A stretch of 64,000 nucleotides of DNA from Glacieibacterium sp965200405 (GCF_965200405.1 NZ_OZ241356.1:682001-746000); one strand, 5' to 3'. Numbered from the stretch's first letter, positions 53,789-63,435 are shown. The notes: generated from the letters alone by a model not told the origin. Program-made: numbers and translations.

Positions 53789-53875
53789 GCCCAGGTGGCG
53801 GAATTGGTAGACGCGCCAGCTTCAGGTGCTGGTATTGGTAACGATGTGAAGGTTCGAGTCCTTTCCTGGGCACCA
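53789..53875 (+). tRNA. tRNA-Leu (anticodon CAG)
   Basis: The acceptor stem GCCCAGG pairs with CCTGGGC (53865-53871), followed by discriminator A and encoded CCA. The anticodon stem CCAGC/GCTGG holds loop TTCAGGT with anticodon CAG; a long variable arm and a T-arm with loop TTCGAGT mark it as class II. It reads CUG leucine codons. Confidence 0.96.
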
Positions 53876-53876
53876 T

Positions 53877-53902
53877 CCCCCCGGTCGTGAACGACCGGGG
53901 GA
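53877..53902 (+). terminator. Hairpin after tRNA-Leu
   Basis: CCCCCGGTCG and CGACCGGGGG form a perfect ten-bp stem around TGAA, one base after the tRNA CCA. It is suited to be the tRNA terminator although no long T-run follows. Confidence 0.75.
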
Positions 53903-54632
53903 GATTGCAGAAGACCAAACCGCGATTTTAGCTCTACCGTGATCGCTGGCGGATGCTGGTCTGTGCGAGCTATCGTAAAAACGCTGGGCGCTTTGGGGCC
54001 ATTTCTGCTGGCTAATGGAAGACTCTAGCTGCGAGCCTCCGTGTTCTACTCTCGATTCTCGCGAAGCAGTTCCCCCGTCGCCCTTCGACCACCCCTGCCA
54101 ATACTAGCTGCCAGCAAAGACTTCGAGTCGATGGTTCGTCCCTGGCTTAACGTTGGGAGCGGCCTCTGGCGTGGGCCCTGCGTCGCCCGGTAGCAGCAGC
54201 GCAGTACGGGCGCACCGCTGGAAGTTCGGGCTCTCGGCACCAGTCGATGCTCTGGCCTTACTCAAGTCCGGAGGTAGGCGTTACTCGCGCTCGGCTCGAT
54301 GTTTACAAGCATCAAGACTGGGTTCGTGTCGAAGAGCGAAGCATGGCGAGCCGCCAGATTGGCGAGAAGTCAGTCTGGCCGTCGTTCGAAAGATTTTTCT
54401 GGTGTAAAATCAACGCCATTTCGAAGCGCTGACGACCAATTGAAAAATCGTAATCGTCAATCGACATTAGCCGCAATAGCTTGTTGACAGCAAAGGCTCT
54501 CGGGTATTTATCTATGTCAACAAGTGGCGAGCAGGTGACGACTCCAAGTGGAGCCAGCCACACTGCATTCGGCACATAGAATAGTCGTGACTACGGCCTC
54601 CAATGGCCGAGTTGCATAACAGGGGGGGGGTC
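53903..54632. other. Gene-free, lower-GC stretch upstream of the TonB receptor
   Basis: No credible gene was found in 730 bp. The last ~230 bp before the receptor are clearly AT-richer and probably hold its promoter. Short frames on both strands lack recognisable similarity. Its place next to a tRNA-Leu and odd composition could mark a decayed insertion, but no repeat of the tRNA 3' end was found. Confidence 0.5.
54622..54629 (+). promoter_or_regulatory. G8 homopolymer overlapping the ribosome binding site of the TonB receptor
   Basis: Eight consecutive G follow an A at 54621 and end three bases before ATG 54633. The run acts as an SD-like purine tract if this ATG is used, or lies within the coding region if translation begins at 54603. 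Length changes by slipped-strand replication would alter spacing or frame. Confidence 0.6.
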
Positions 54633-57600
54633 ATGATCATTTCGTCATGCCGCGCGTTGGACAATGCTGTTCGTCGTGTAAGGTTCGGATCGGCGCTGAC
54701 CGGCGCGTCGAGCCTATTGGCTCTCGTCGCGGCAAATGCCGCGTACGCCCAGTCAACGCCGGGTCAGCCTTCATCGTCCACGACATTGCAGGCGACATCG
54801 GATCCCGCCTTGTCGAGCACACCGCAACGCGCGGCAGACCAGCCGCCGCCGACCTCGCAGCAGGCGGAAACGGCAGCCGCCGCGTCTCGAACTTCCCCGG
54901 GGGCCCCGGATGCCGGAGCGAACGGAGACGAAATCGTCGTCACCGGCCTGATCGGCTCGCTCGTCCGCAACCTTGATCTAAAGCGTCAATCGGCGGGTGT
55001 CGTCGACGTGATTTCGGCCGAGGACATCGGCAAGTTCCCCGATGCGAACGTCGCCTCGGCACTCCAGCGTCTCCCCGGCGTCACGATCCAGCGCTCCGGC
55101 TCACGCGGCGACGCGACCGGCGTCAGCATCCGCGGCTTCGGCGGCGGTTTCGTCGATACGTTGTACGACGGCCGCCACATCTCGACCGCGACGGGCAACC
55201 GCGGCGTCGATTTCACCACCGTCGGATCGGACTTCGTCGGCCGCCTCAGCGTGCTCAAGACGCCGGACGTCGCGCTGTCGACCAGCGCCATTGGCGGCAC
55301 CGTCGACATCGCCTTCCCCAAGCCGTTCGACCGCGAGGGCTTTCACGTCGCTGCGACGGCATCGGGCACGATGCAGTCCCGCAACAAGAACGTCAGGCCG
55401 ACCGGCGGCCTGCTTGTCTCGGATACGTTCGCAGACGGCAAGTTCGGCATCCTTGCCGACATCGCTTATTCACGGCGCGATACGACGACGAACAACGCCG
55501 GCACCAACGGCTGGGTGGGCATCACTCTCTACCCCTGCCAGCGCACCGCAAGCTGCGCCGTGTCCGACTTCACGCCGGCCAACAAGGAAACCAAGCCAGC
55601 CTGGTTCCCGCAGCGTATCCTTGCGGCGCAGGAAAACAATCTGGACGAGCGGGTCGACGGCCGCCTCGCGCTTCAATGGCGCCCGACCGACACCATCCTG
55701 TTTACGCTCGATGATAATTTCAGCAGGCAGAACCTGCGGACCAACAATGGTCAGACCGCCGCGTGGTTCAACGGCACCGATCTGCGCAACGTCAAGACCG
55801 ACGCGAATGGTACGATCGTCGACTTCAATCAGTTCGGCACCCCGAACGATCTCATCGCGATCCGGACGCGCAACGTGCTCCGGACGAACCAGACCGGCCT
55901 CAACATGAAGTGGGAGATCGTCGAGCATCTGACGCTCGACCTTGACGGTGCCTATTCGAAGAGCGTCAAGAATCCCGGCCACTTGCAGGTCAACGATCAG
56001 GCCTTCCTGGGTTATGGCGGTTTCAACCCGGATCCGAATGGCACGTTCATCACGCCTCCCTGCGTCTTCCCCGCCGGCGCCACGTCAACAACTCCGCCGA
56101 CGTCATGCATCAAGGCCAGTACGATCCTTGGGGCCAATACGGGCGTCACGATCCTCGGCAACAGCAACAAGTACATTCCGTCGATCCATGATTTCGGACC
56201 TCGCGGCAACGCCGCTGACTTCGGCAGCCAGACACTGGCTGGATCGCACGTGCAGTTCCGGGGCGGTGACTATAATACCGACGTCGTCAAGCAGGCCCGT
56301 GGCTCCTTGAACTGGGATAAGGACGACCTGAAGGTCACTTTCGGCGGCCAGTATGTCGAGGACCGCCTGCACACGGAGACGACGAATACCTCGCTCAACG
56401 GCGCGTCGGTGGCGTATTCCGGTTACGGTCCGCAGTCGGGCCGGGTCGGCCTCAGCCAGGCGACACCGGATACCTTCCTGCCGTACGTCAGCACCGAGAA
56501 TTTCTTCCCTGGATACACGGGCAATATCGTGCCCGCGATCCCGAGGTTCGATCCGTACAAGGTATACGCGCAAATCGAAGCGGCCTTCCCGAATGGGCCG
56601 AAGATCGTGCCGATGCTGGATCCTGGCACCGTTCTCGAGGTGCGGGAGCGAGTGCTGGGCATCTTCTTCAAGGCGGCGTTCGAGAATGAGATTGCCGGCA
56701 TGCCGTTCCGCGTCTCGGCGGGCGTACGTCGCGAAAGCACGAGCGTGCGCACCATGGCACTCGGCCGGATCCTGCTCGGCCTGTATCGTCCGCCGGGCGA
56801 TCCGACGCTGATCGCGCCGGACCCATCGCTCGGGCCGAACGGCAACGGCTACAGCAACCCGCAGCCGATCATCGGCAAGAACAAATATTCGTTCCTGCTG
56901 CCGAGCGTCGATCTGAAGCTGGACGTCACGTCGAACCTGGTCGTGCGCGCCGATGCATCGCGCACCTTGACCCGGCCTGCTCTCGCCGACCTGCGGCCGA
57001 CGGTCGTTCCCAGCACCTTGCGCGTCGGCACCCTCGCCGCGACCGGCGGAAATACGGATCTATCCCCGTACCTGTCCGACAACTACGACCTGGGCGTCGA
57101 GTGGTACTATCATCGGAACTCGTACTTCGCCGTCAACGGCTTCGTGAAGAACATCAGCAACTTCATCGTCGGCGGTGTGCAGTCTCAGACAATCAACAAC
57201 GTCATCGATCCGTCCACGGGGCAAATCGCGAAGTTCAATGTCCAGCTTCGGGTTAACGGCCCGAATGCCACGGTGAAGGGCGTCGAAATCGCCTGGCAGC
57301 AAATCTTCGGCAGCAGCGGCTTCGGCTTCCAGGCCAATGCCACGATCCCGTCGACTAACCGCAAGTTCGACTCGGCGAACATCACCGGCACGGGCTTCTC
57401 GGTTCCGGGCCTGGCCAAGTCTGCCAACTTCGTCGGTTTCTACGACAAGCATGGCTTCCAGATCCGCGCTGCGGTGAACTGGCGCGACCAGTATCTGCTG
57501 CAGCTCGGCCAAGGCTCGACCGGTGCGTTTGGCGCCGAGCCGGTTTATGTGAACAGGCAGCTTCAGGTCGATGCATCGACGAGTTGGGACATCAACGAGC

Positions 57601-57734
57601 ATGTCACGCTCTTCGGTGAAGCGACCAACATCAACAACTCGACCTACAGCACGCATGGTCGCTTCAATAATCAGCTGCTCGATGTGTGGTCATATGGTCG
57701 GCGCTACACGGCCGGCGCGCGGTTCCACTTCTAA
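54633..57734 (+). CDS. TonB-dependent receptor
   Basis: 1033 residues from ATG 54633; an in-frame ATG at 54603 is also possible. A signal peptide (~10-40) ends near AYAQS. The plug has VVTGLIGSLVRNLDLKRQ and VVDVISAEDIGKFPDANVASALQRLPG, the latter typical of the large sphingomonad/caulobacter substrate receptors; the barrel ends in YTAGARFHF with terminal Phe. It imports a large or scarce nutrient over the outer membrane with TonB energy. A G8 tract (54622-54629) abuts the preferred start. A SapC gene follows after a hairpin. Confidence 0.94.
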   Translation: MIISSCRALDNAVRRVRFGSALTGASSLLALVAANAAYAQSTPGQPSSSTTLQATSDPALSSTPQRAADQPPPTSQQAETAAAASRTSPGAPDAGANGDEIVVTGLIGSLVRNLDLKRQSAGVVDVISAEDIGKFPDANVASALQRLPGVTIQRSGSRGDATGVSIRGFGGGFVDTLYDGRHISTATGNRGVDFTTVGSDFVGRLSVLKTPDVALSTSAIGGTVDIAFPKPFDREGFHVAATASGTMQSRNKNVRPTGGLLVSDTFADGKFGILADIAYSRRDTTTNNAGTNGWVGITLYPCQRTASCAVSDFTPANKETKPAWFPQRILAAQENNLDERVDGRLALQWRPTDTILFTLDDNFSRQNLRTNNGQTAAWFNGTDLRNVKTDANGTIVDFNQFGTPNDLIAIRTRNVLRTNQTGLNMKWEIVEHLTLDLDGAYSKSVKNPGHLQVNDQAFLGYGGFNPDPNGTFITPPCVFPAGATSTTPPTSCIKASTILGANTGVTILGNSNKYIPSIHDFGPRGNAADFGSQTLAGSHVQFRGGDYNTDVVKQARGSLNWDKDDLKVTFGGQYVEDRLHTETTNTSLNGASVAYSGYGPQSGRVGLSQATPDTFLPYVSTENFFPGYTGNIVPAIPRFDPYKVYAQIEAAFPNGPKIVPMLDPGTVLEVRERVLGIFFKAAFENEIAGMPFRVSAGVRRESTSVRTMALGRILLGLYRPPGDPTLIAPDPSLGPNGNGYSNPQPIIGKNKYSFLLPSVDLKLDVTSNLVVRADASRTLTRPALADLRPTVVPSTLRVGTLAATGGNTDLSPYLSDNYDLGVEWYYHRNSYFAVNGFVKNISNFIVGGVQSQTINNVIDPSTGQIAKFNVQLRVNGPNATVKGVEIAWQQIFGSSGFGFQANATIPSTNRKFDSANITGTGFSVPGLAKSANFVGFYDKHGFQIRAAVNWRDQYLLQLGQGSTGAFGAEPVYVNRQLQVDASTSWDINEHVTLFGEATNINNSTYSTHGRFNNQLLDVWSYGRRYTAGARFHF

Positions 57735-57771
57735 ACGACCTGCCAATCGATCAGGCAATTGTTTGGATGCA

Positions 57772-57810
57772 GCAGGGTGCAGGGTGACAGGAATGTCCCT
57801 TGCACCCTGC
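57772..57810 (+). terminator. Hairpin after the TonB receptor
   Basis: GCAGGGTGCAGGG pairs with CCCTTGCACCCTGC around a 12-base loop, with one bulge, 37 bp after the receptor stop. It can end or attenuate transcription before sapC; no strong T-run is present. Confidence 0.6.
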
Positions 57811-58022
57811 AGGACTCGCCTCTGCTCGATCAGAGCCGACTTCATCCGATTATCGATCCGACGTCGACGGGCTAGCTGCGGCGGCCGCCCGACCAACCGT
57901 GACCGCCTTGGCCTAGTCCAGGCCGACTGGTCGAACACAAGATGCGTCCGCAGCCCGGCGGCGTGCCGAAATCGGGTTGCCTGCAACGCCGCGCCCGCCG
58001 ATGCTTCGCCAAAGGAGCGGGC

Positions 58023-58709
58023 ATGACCGAACAACTGGAAATCCTGAACACCGAGACGCACAAGGCGCTCCGGATGCATGGCTTCGTGGGTCAGCATCCA
58101 AGCTTCGTGACCATCGTCCTGGGCGAATTCGCGGCGGCGGCCGCCGTCTGCCCGATCTTCTTCGCCAAGGATCCCGAAACCGGTGCCTTTTTTGTGGGCG
58201 CGGTATTCGGCTTCAAGCCCGGCGAGACGCTTGTCGAGGGCGCCGGAGAGGTGGACGGGCTGTTCCGGCCCCTAGATCTGCAGCGGCAGGGTTTTCTGTT
58301 CACCGAGGAGGAAATCGCCGTTGACGTTGCGCACCCCCGGTTTGCGGGTCAGGCGACGATTGCGCTCTTCGATGAGGATGGCGAGCCCAGCGGCGCCCTT
58401 CGTCGCATCCAATGGGCGCTGGGCCAGCTCAAGGGTGGCCTGGATGCCACCACCGACTTCATCAACGCCCTGTTGAAACTGAAATTGATCGAGTCGATCG
58501 ATATCAGCCTCAAGTTCGATGATGGCGAGACGGTGGATCTCACCGGCCTCTACACGATAAGCCGAGATCGCCTGGCTGAACTCGAAGGCGCGGACGTCGT
58601 CGAATTATTCCAAAGCGGCTATCTCCAGGCAGCCCACTGCATCCTTTTCTCACTCAATCAGATCGGCGTGCTCGCGCGTCGCCGAAACCGGCGCCTAGCC
58701 GGCGCATGA
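58023..58709 (+). CDS. SapC family protein
   Basis: 228 residues from ATG 58023, with AAAGGAG just upstream. The family blocks ALRMHGFVGQHPSFVTIVLGEFAAAAAVCPIFFAKDPETG and FFVGAVFGFKPGE are clear. SapC was first named for S-layer-related proteins; in TonB-receptor clusters its role is unknown. No signal peptide is obvious, so it is probably cytoplasmic. ATGA joins its stop to the start of the cupin gene, which indicates translational coupling. Confidence 0.88.
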   Translation: MTEQLEILNTETHKALRMHGFVGQHPSFVTIVLGEFAAAAAVCPIFFAKDPETGAFFVGAVFGFKPGETLVEGAGEVDGLFRPLDLQRQGFLFTEEEIAVDVAHPRFAGQATIALFDEDGEPSGALRRIQWALGQLKGGLDATTDFINALLKLKLIESIDISLKFDDGETVDLTGLYTISRDRLAELEGADVVELFQSGYLQAAHCILFSLNQIGVLARRRNRRLAGA

Positions 58710-59745
58710 CACGGCCCGAAACGGATGGCGAGCTGCCGTCGGTGGCGGAGGTCGATCCGTCATGCTTCGCCGATGCCCCGACGTTTCGCCGCGAGGTGGC
58801 GGAGCGATGCCGGCCCGCCATCCTGCGTGGCGTTTTCCGCGACTGGCCAATCGTCCAGGCGGCCGCTGAGTCTCCCACCGCACTACGTAGCTATCTTGCC
58901 CGCTTTGCCGGGCCGGCGGCTGCGCATGTCTTTCTCGGCAAACCCGATATCGCCGGCCGGTATTTCTACGCCGATGGCGGCGAAGGTTCAATTTCCAGCG
59001 TCTCGACATGGACCTGCTGACCGCCGTCGATCGCATCCTGGCCAGTGCCGCAGCGCCGGGATCGCCGAGCATCTATGTCGGATCGCTCCCGACCGAGACC
59101 TATTTGCCCGGCTTCAACGAGGAAAACCCCACGCCGCTCGTGCCGCCGGGCGTCAACGCGCGCATCTGGATTGGCACCGGCTCGAACGTCTCCTGCCACT
59201 ACGACACGTTCGAGAACATCGCCTGCGTCGTTGCCGGGCGCCGTCGCTTCACCCTCTACCCGCCGGATGCGATCGGCGACCTTTATGTCGGATCGATCGA
59301 CAACACGCTGGCCGGGGCGCCCGTGAGCATGGCCGAGGGGACCTCGCCCGGGGATCCGCGCTATCCCCGGCTCGCCGCTGCCCGCGCCAAAGCCATGGTC
59401 GCCGACCTTGGCCCCGGCGACGCTCTCTATCTGCCGAAGCTCTGGTGGCACCGCGTCGAGGCGACGGCACCAGTCAACATGCTGGTCAATTACTGGTGGG
59501 ATGCGTTTCAGGCGGGCCCGGATGCGCCATTCACGTCGATGTTGCTCGCCATGATCACTCTCGCGGAGCGGCCGGCGCCCGAACGCGAGGCGTGGCGGGC
59601 ATTTTTCGATCATTATGTCTTCCGGACCGAAGGCCACCCGCTGGCCCACCTGCCGGAAGACCAACATGGTACGCTGGGCCCTCTCGGGCAGGGCAATTAC
59701 GGTCGGATTCGCGCGCGCGTGCTGCAGGCCCTGCGCAACGCATAG
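58706..59745 (+). pseudogene. Cupin_8/JmjC-type Fe(II)/2-oxoglutarate-like oxygenase, split by a frameshift
   Basis: Two overlapping frames together make one cupin-like protein: 58706-59020 (residues ~1-95, FRREVAERCRPAILRGVFRDWPIV) and 59008-59745. At 58986-58996 the DNA reads GGTTCAATTTC; one extra T would restore GEGFNFQRLDMDLL, the conserved GFNF segment of the family, and join both parts. The second part has HYD (HxD), CVVAGRRRFTLYPP and LWWHRVEA, supplying the 2-His-1-Asp iron triad. Either a real mutation or a one-base sequence error. Translational reinitiation at ATG 59008 could still give the iron-binding half. Confidence 0.86.
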
Positions 59746-59811
59746 GGCCTGCATAGCTGGCGTCGGAGACCCACTGGCCTCCGCGCCCCGCAGATGCCTC
59801 CTCGCGCCGGT

Positions 59812-61356
59812 TTAAACCGGTTGCAGACCATGCTCCGCGATCTTGCGCAGCAGCTCGCGATGGCGCGGCAGCCCGGCTCGCAGGCGCTCGGAATTGCGCG
59901 CATTGTCTCGCATGGCGCGCTCGGCATCACGCGCTTCGCCAGCCAGTCCGCTCGACTCCAGCTCGCTCCGAAAGCCCATGCCGTACAAGACATATTGATA
60001 GCTCGCCGCGGGAAACACCTCGTCGACGCGGTCGAACTCATCGTGAAACCACGGCGGCTGATAGCGCCACAGCAGGAGCAGGTCCTTCAGCCGATCCGGG
60101 ATCGACTCCGGCAGCATGTTGTCGCGCCAGAACGCCGTGTCGCGGCGCTTGCTGAGGACGTAGTGGAGCTTGAGGAAATCGATGATCCGGCCCCAACGAT
60201 AAGATGTGTTCTCGTTGAAGCGCTGGGCGACGATGTCCATGACCTCACGGTTCACCGGCATCTGCTCGGCAATCATCTTGGCCGATAGCTCGATCAGCAC
60301 GATCGCCGAGGATTCGAGTGGCTCGAGGAAGCCGGCGGCTATGCCAACGGCGACGCAATTGCGCTTCCAGAACGTCTCCCGGTGGCCTGCACGCAGCTTG
60401 ATCTTGCGAACCGATCGTCCGTTCGCGGCATCGCCGATATAGGCGCGCAGTTCCCGCTCCGCTTCGTCGTCGGTTTGGTGATTGCTCGAATAGACATGGC
60501 CGACGCCGCGACGTGTCGGCAGGCCGATGTCCCAGATCCACCCTGCGCTTTGCGCGGTCGAAATAGTGTGCGTGGCAACGGGGCTCGTCTCGCTCTCATA
60601 CGGGATCTGCACCGCCAGTGCCGTGTCGCAGAATAATGTGTTGCTCAGGTCCTTGAAGCCGACACCGAGGGCCTTGCCCAGCAACAGACTCGAGAAGCCG
60701 GTGCAGTCGACGAACAGATCGCCCTTTATCTCGCCTGCCTGCTCGGTGATGACGCTCTCGATATCACCGTCTTCTGCGAGCACAACGCGCTGGACGTCCG
60801 CGAGCACATGGCGGACGCCGAGCTTCTCGGTGGAATGGCGCTGCAGGAAGGGCGCGAACTTGCCCGCGTCGAGATGATAGGCGTAATTCTGCAGGCCGTC
60901 ATATTCCGGCGTCGAGATCGTCTTCGGCGCTAGGCCCGCATCGCAGACGACACCCTGCGTGCACACTGCGTCGCAGAAGCTCATGTCGCCGCCATTCCGC
61001 AGCCAGTGCGGCACGAGGTTGAGACGCTCGAACCCTTCTGGCAGCACCAGCGGATGGTAATAGGCGTCGTCGGGCGCACCGGTCGTCCATTTTGCGAACA
61101 GCGCGCCCTGCTTGAACGATGCGTCGCACTCACGGATAAAGTCGGTCTCGGAAACGCCGATCTTTTTCAGTGTCGAACGCAACGTCGGCCACGTTCCCTC
61201 GCCAACGCCGAGAATCGGGATGTTCGGCGACTCCACCAGCGTGACGGTGAAATTCTCAGGGCTCCGGCCCCGATGCTTGGCGGCAATGATTGCAGCGGTG
61301 AGCCAGCCGGCTGTGCCGCCGCCGACGATCACGATATTACGAACCGGTTTTGTCAT
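59812..61356 (-). CDS. Flavin-dependent tryptophan halogenase-family protein
   Basis: 514 residues with the FAD motif VGGGTAGWLTAAIIA, EGTWPTL, and the catalytic Lys in DASFKQGALFAKW, which forms the chlorolysine/HOCl relay in tryptophan halogenases. Glu in PLESSAI matches the second catalytic residue. The halogenase WxWxIP motif appears as GWIWDIGLP, with Gly instead of Pro, a variant seen in TonB-cluster homologues as I recall. The true substrate is unknown. It is convergent with the cupin gene and needs a flavin reductase encoded elsewhere. Confidence 0.92.
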   Translation of the reverse strand: MTKPVRNIVIVGGGTAGWLTAAIIAAKHRGRSPENFTVTLVESPNIPILGVGEGTWPTLRSTLKKIGVSETDFIRECDASFKQGALFAKWTTGAPDDAYYHPLVLPEGFERLNLVPHWLRNGGDMSFCDAVCTQGVVCDAGLAPKTISTPEYDGLQNYAYHLDAGKFAPFLQRHSTEKLGVRHVLADVQRVVLAEDGDIESVITEQAGEIKGDLFVDCTGFSSLLLGKALGVGFKDLSNTLFCDTALAVQIPYESETSPVATHTISTAQSAGWIWDIGLPTRRGVGHVYSSNHQTDDEAERELRAYIGDAANGRSVRKIKLRAGHRETFWKRNCVAVGIAAGFLEPLESSAIVLIELSAKMIAEQMPVNREVMDIVAQRFNENTSYRWGRIIDFLKLHYVLSKRRDTAFWRDNMLPESIPDRLKDLLLLWRYQPPWFHDEFDRVDEVFPAASYQYVLYGMGFRSELESSGLAGEARDAERAMRDNARNSERLRAGLPRHRELLRKIAEHGLQPV

Positions 61357-61664
61357 GGTGAAAGACGGTAAGTCGCAAATGGACCGGCCGCAACAGCAAC
61401 GGCGATGCGCGTTTTATCGCAGCTTGCCGACCAGATGAAGACGGGTCGGACGTCGACACAATCGCCGCACGATCAAACCGTTTTCCGCCAGGCGTTTGCT
61501 CGATAACGACCGCACCGCTCGCGATCGAAGCTGATCTCGGCAGGTCGACCGACCGCTTCTGCGTTTCTTCGTCGCGGATCGACAGGACGTCTCAACTGAT
61601 AGGGGGTAGTCGTGCCGCGCCGAGGTCCAGCCACAAGCCTCCCGGCCTGTAGCTGGACGTTGAT
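61357..61664. other. Gene-free spacer
   Basis: The 308 bp between the halogenase start and the glycine-zipper gene stop hold no gene that I can support, and no clear hairpin. It should contain the halogenase promoter. Confidence 0.5.
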
Positions 61665-62048
61665 TCAGCAGCCGTTCTTGGACTTGGTGTTCTTCTTGTC
61701 GAGGTGACGACCGAGCAGCGCTCCGCCGACGCCGCCAGCGACCGTGCCGAGCGTTCCGCCGCCGACCGCGTTACCGATCAGGGCACCGCCGACGCCGCCG
61801 CCGATCGTACCGACCGCGCCGTTACCGCCGTCACAACGACCACGGTTGCGGCCGCGGTAATGCCGCCGGTCGTTCCGATCATAGCGCCGGTCGTCCCGGT
61901 CATAGCGTACTTCTTGTCGCTGATAACGGCCATCGTTGCTCGAATAGCCGCTGTCGTAGCGCGGCTGATTAGCCATCGCCGATGCAGGCGCGATGGTCGA
62001 GACCGCGATCAGGGCCGCCAAGGCACCAAGAGACTTGTTAATACGCAT
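61665..62048 (-). CDS. Exported glycine-zipper protein (17 kDa surface-antigen type)
   Basis: 127 residues from ATG 62048, with AAGGAAG seven bases upstream. A signal peptide ends near SAMA. A Tyr/Asp/Arg-rich segment follows (RYDRDDRRYDRNDRRHYRG), then a glycine-zipper domain (GTIGGGVGGALIGNAVGGGTLGTVAGGVGGALLGRHL), which forms close helix pairs in membranes. The C-terminus is Lys-rich and ends in Cys. Probably anchored in the outer membrane or periplasm, as in related stress proteins. Confidence 0.87.
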   Translation of the reverse strand: MRINKSLGALAALIAVSTIAPASAMANQPRYDSGYSSNDGRYQRQEVRYDRDDRRYDRNDRRHYRGRNRGRCDGGNGAVGTIGGGVGGALIGNAVGGGTLGTVAGGVGGALLGRHLDKKNTKSKNGC

Positions 62049-62138
62049 CACAGGCTTCCTTTTTTCTGTTCCCGCTATAACGCAGGGACGGGGATTGGGT
62101 TGCCGACGGGCGCTAGCCTCGGGTTCCGGTGCGCCGCC

Positions 62139-63359
62139 TCAGTTGTAGCGGCGCAGTTCTTCCTTCGCGATTGCGACGCGGTGGACCTCGTCCGGGCCAT
62201 CGGCGAGGCGCAGGGTGCGCTGGCCGGCATAGCCCGACGCCAGGCCGTAATCCTGGCAGACGCCGCCGCCGCCATGTGCCTGGATCGCCATGTCGTGGAT
62301 CATGCACGACATGTTGGGGGCGACGACCTTGATCATGGCGATCTCGCGTTTGGCCGCCTTGTTGCCGACGGTGTCCATCATGTACGCGGTCTTGAGGGTC
62401 AGCAGCCGCGCCTGCTCGATGGCGATGCGGGCATCGGCGATGCGCTCGTGCCAGACGCCCTGCTCGCTGATCGGCTTGCCGAAGGCGACGCGCGACTTCA
62501 GGCGCTTGCACATCTTCTCCAGCGCCCGCTCGGCGGCACCGATCGAGCGCATGCAGTGGTGGATGCGGCCCGGCCCGAGGCGGCCTTGCGCGATTTCGAA
62601 ACCGGCGCCCTCGCGCAGCACGACGTTGCTGGCGGGAACGCGGACGTTGTCGAGGATGACCTCGTAATGGCCGTGCGGGGCATCGTCATAGCCGAACACC
62701 TTGAGCGCGCGGACCTTGGTGATGCCGGGCGCGTCGAGTGGCACCAGCACCTGCGACTGCTGCTCGTGGCGGGCGGCGCCGGTGTCGGTCTTGCCCATGA
62801 CGATGGCGATGGCGCAGCGCGGGTCGCCGACGCCCGACGACCACCACTTGCGGCCGTTGATGACATAATCGTCGCCGTCGCGGCGGATCGAGGTCTCGAT
62901 GTTGGTCGCGTCCGACGAGGCGACGGCAGGCTCGGTCATCAGGAAGGCGGAGCGGATCTTGCCGTCCATCAGCGGGCGCAGCCACCTGGCCTTCTGCTCC
63001 TCGGAGCCATAGGTACGCAGGACTTCCATGTTGCCCGTATCGGGAGCGGAACAGTTGAACACTTCACTCGACCAGCCGGCGCGGCCCATTTCCTCGCAGA
63101 GCGGCGCGTATTCGAGGTTGGTCAGGCCGGGGCCCTTCCACTCCTCGGTGTCGTGCGCCGAGATGTTGAGGAACAGGTTCCACAGGCCGGCCTCGCGGGC
63201 CAGCGGCTTGAGTTCCTCGATGAGGGGCAGGACCTTCCAGCGCTCGCCCTCAGCGACTTCCTGCTCGTAGCGGGCTTCGTTGGGATAGATGTGCTGGCCC
63301 ATGAAGGCGCGCAGCCGTTCGATGAGGTCCTTGGACTTGTCGGTATAGTCGAAATTCAC
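62139..63359 (-). CDS. Acyl-CoA dehydrogenase (ACAD10/11-like)
   Basis: 406 residues starting at GTG 63359. FLMTEPAVASSDATNIETSI binds FAD and the acyl chain, GRKWWSSGVGDPRC and DYGLASGYAGQRTLRLADGPDEVH follow. In the last motif Asp of ADGP takes the place of the Glu general base of the usual YEGT; this is an inference by alignment from memory, though the ADGPDEVH form is common in the ACAD10/11 branch. It oxidises acyl-CoA thioesters at the alpha-beta carbons. Apparently monocistronic. Confidence 0.92.
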   Translation of the reverse strand: MNFDYTDKSKDLIERLRAFMGQHIYPNEARYEQEVAEGERWKVLPLIEELKPLAREAGLWNLFLNISAHDTEEWKGPGLTNLEYAPLCEEMGRAGWSSEVFNCSAPDTGNMEVLRTYGSEEQKARWLRPLMDGKIRSAFLMTEPAVASSDATNIETSIRRDGDDYVINGRKWWSSGVGDPRCAIAIVMGKTDTGAARHEQQSQVLVPLDAPGITKVRALKVFGYDDAPHGHYEVILDNVRVPASNVVLREGAGFEIAQGRLGPGRIHHCMRSIGAAERALEKMCKRLKSRVAFGKPISEQGVWHERIADARIAIEQARLLTLKTAYMMDTVGNKAAKREIAMIKVVAPNMSCMIHDMAIQAHGGGGVCQDYGLASGYAGQRTLRLADGPDEVHRVAIAKEELRRYN

Positions 63360-63435
63360 GGCGCTCTCCTGATAATGGCGTGTCCGGGAGGCGGACCATA
63401 GCCATTTCGGGCGGCGCGGCTAGTGCCGGGAAGGC

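Noticed and set aside
53789..57734. Integrated element at tRNA-Leu
   Set aside because: The following 730 bp are odd in composition, but I found no copy of the tRNA 3' end, no integrase and no repeats.
59807..59820. Perfect palindrome CCGGTTTAAACCGG at the halogenase stop
   Set aside because: It overlaps the end of the coding sequence and is too short and loop-free to be called a terminator; may be chance or a weak one.
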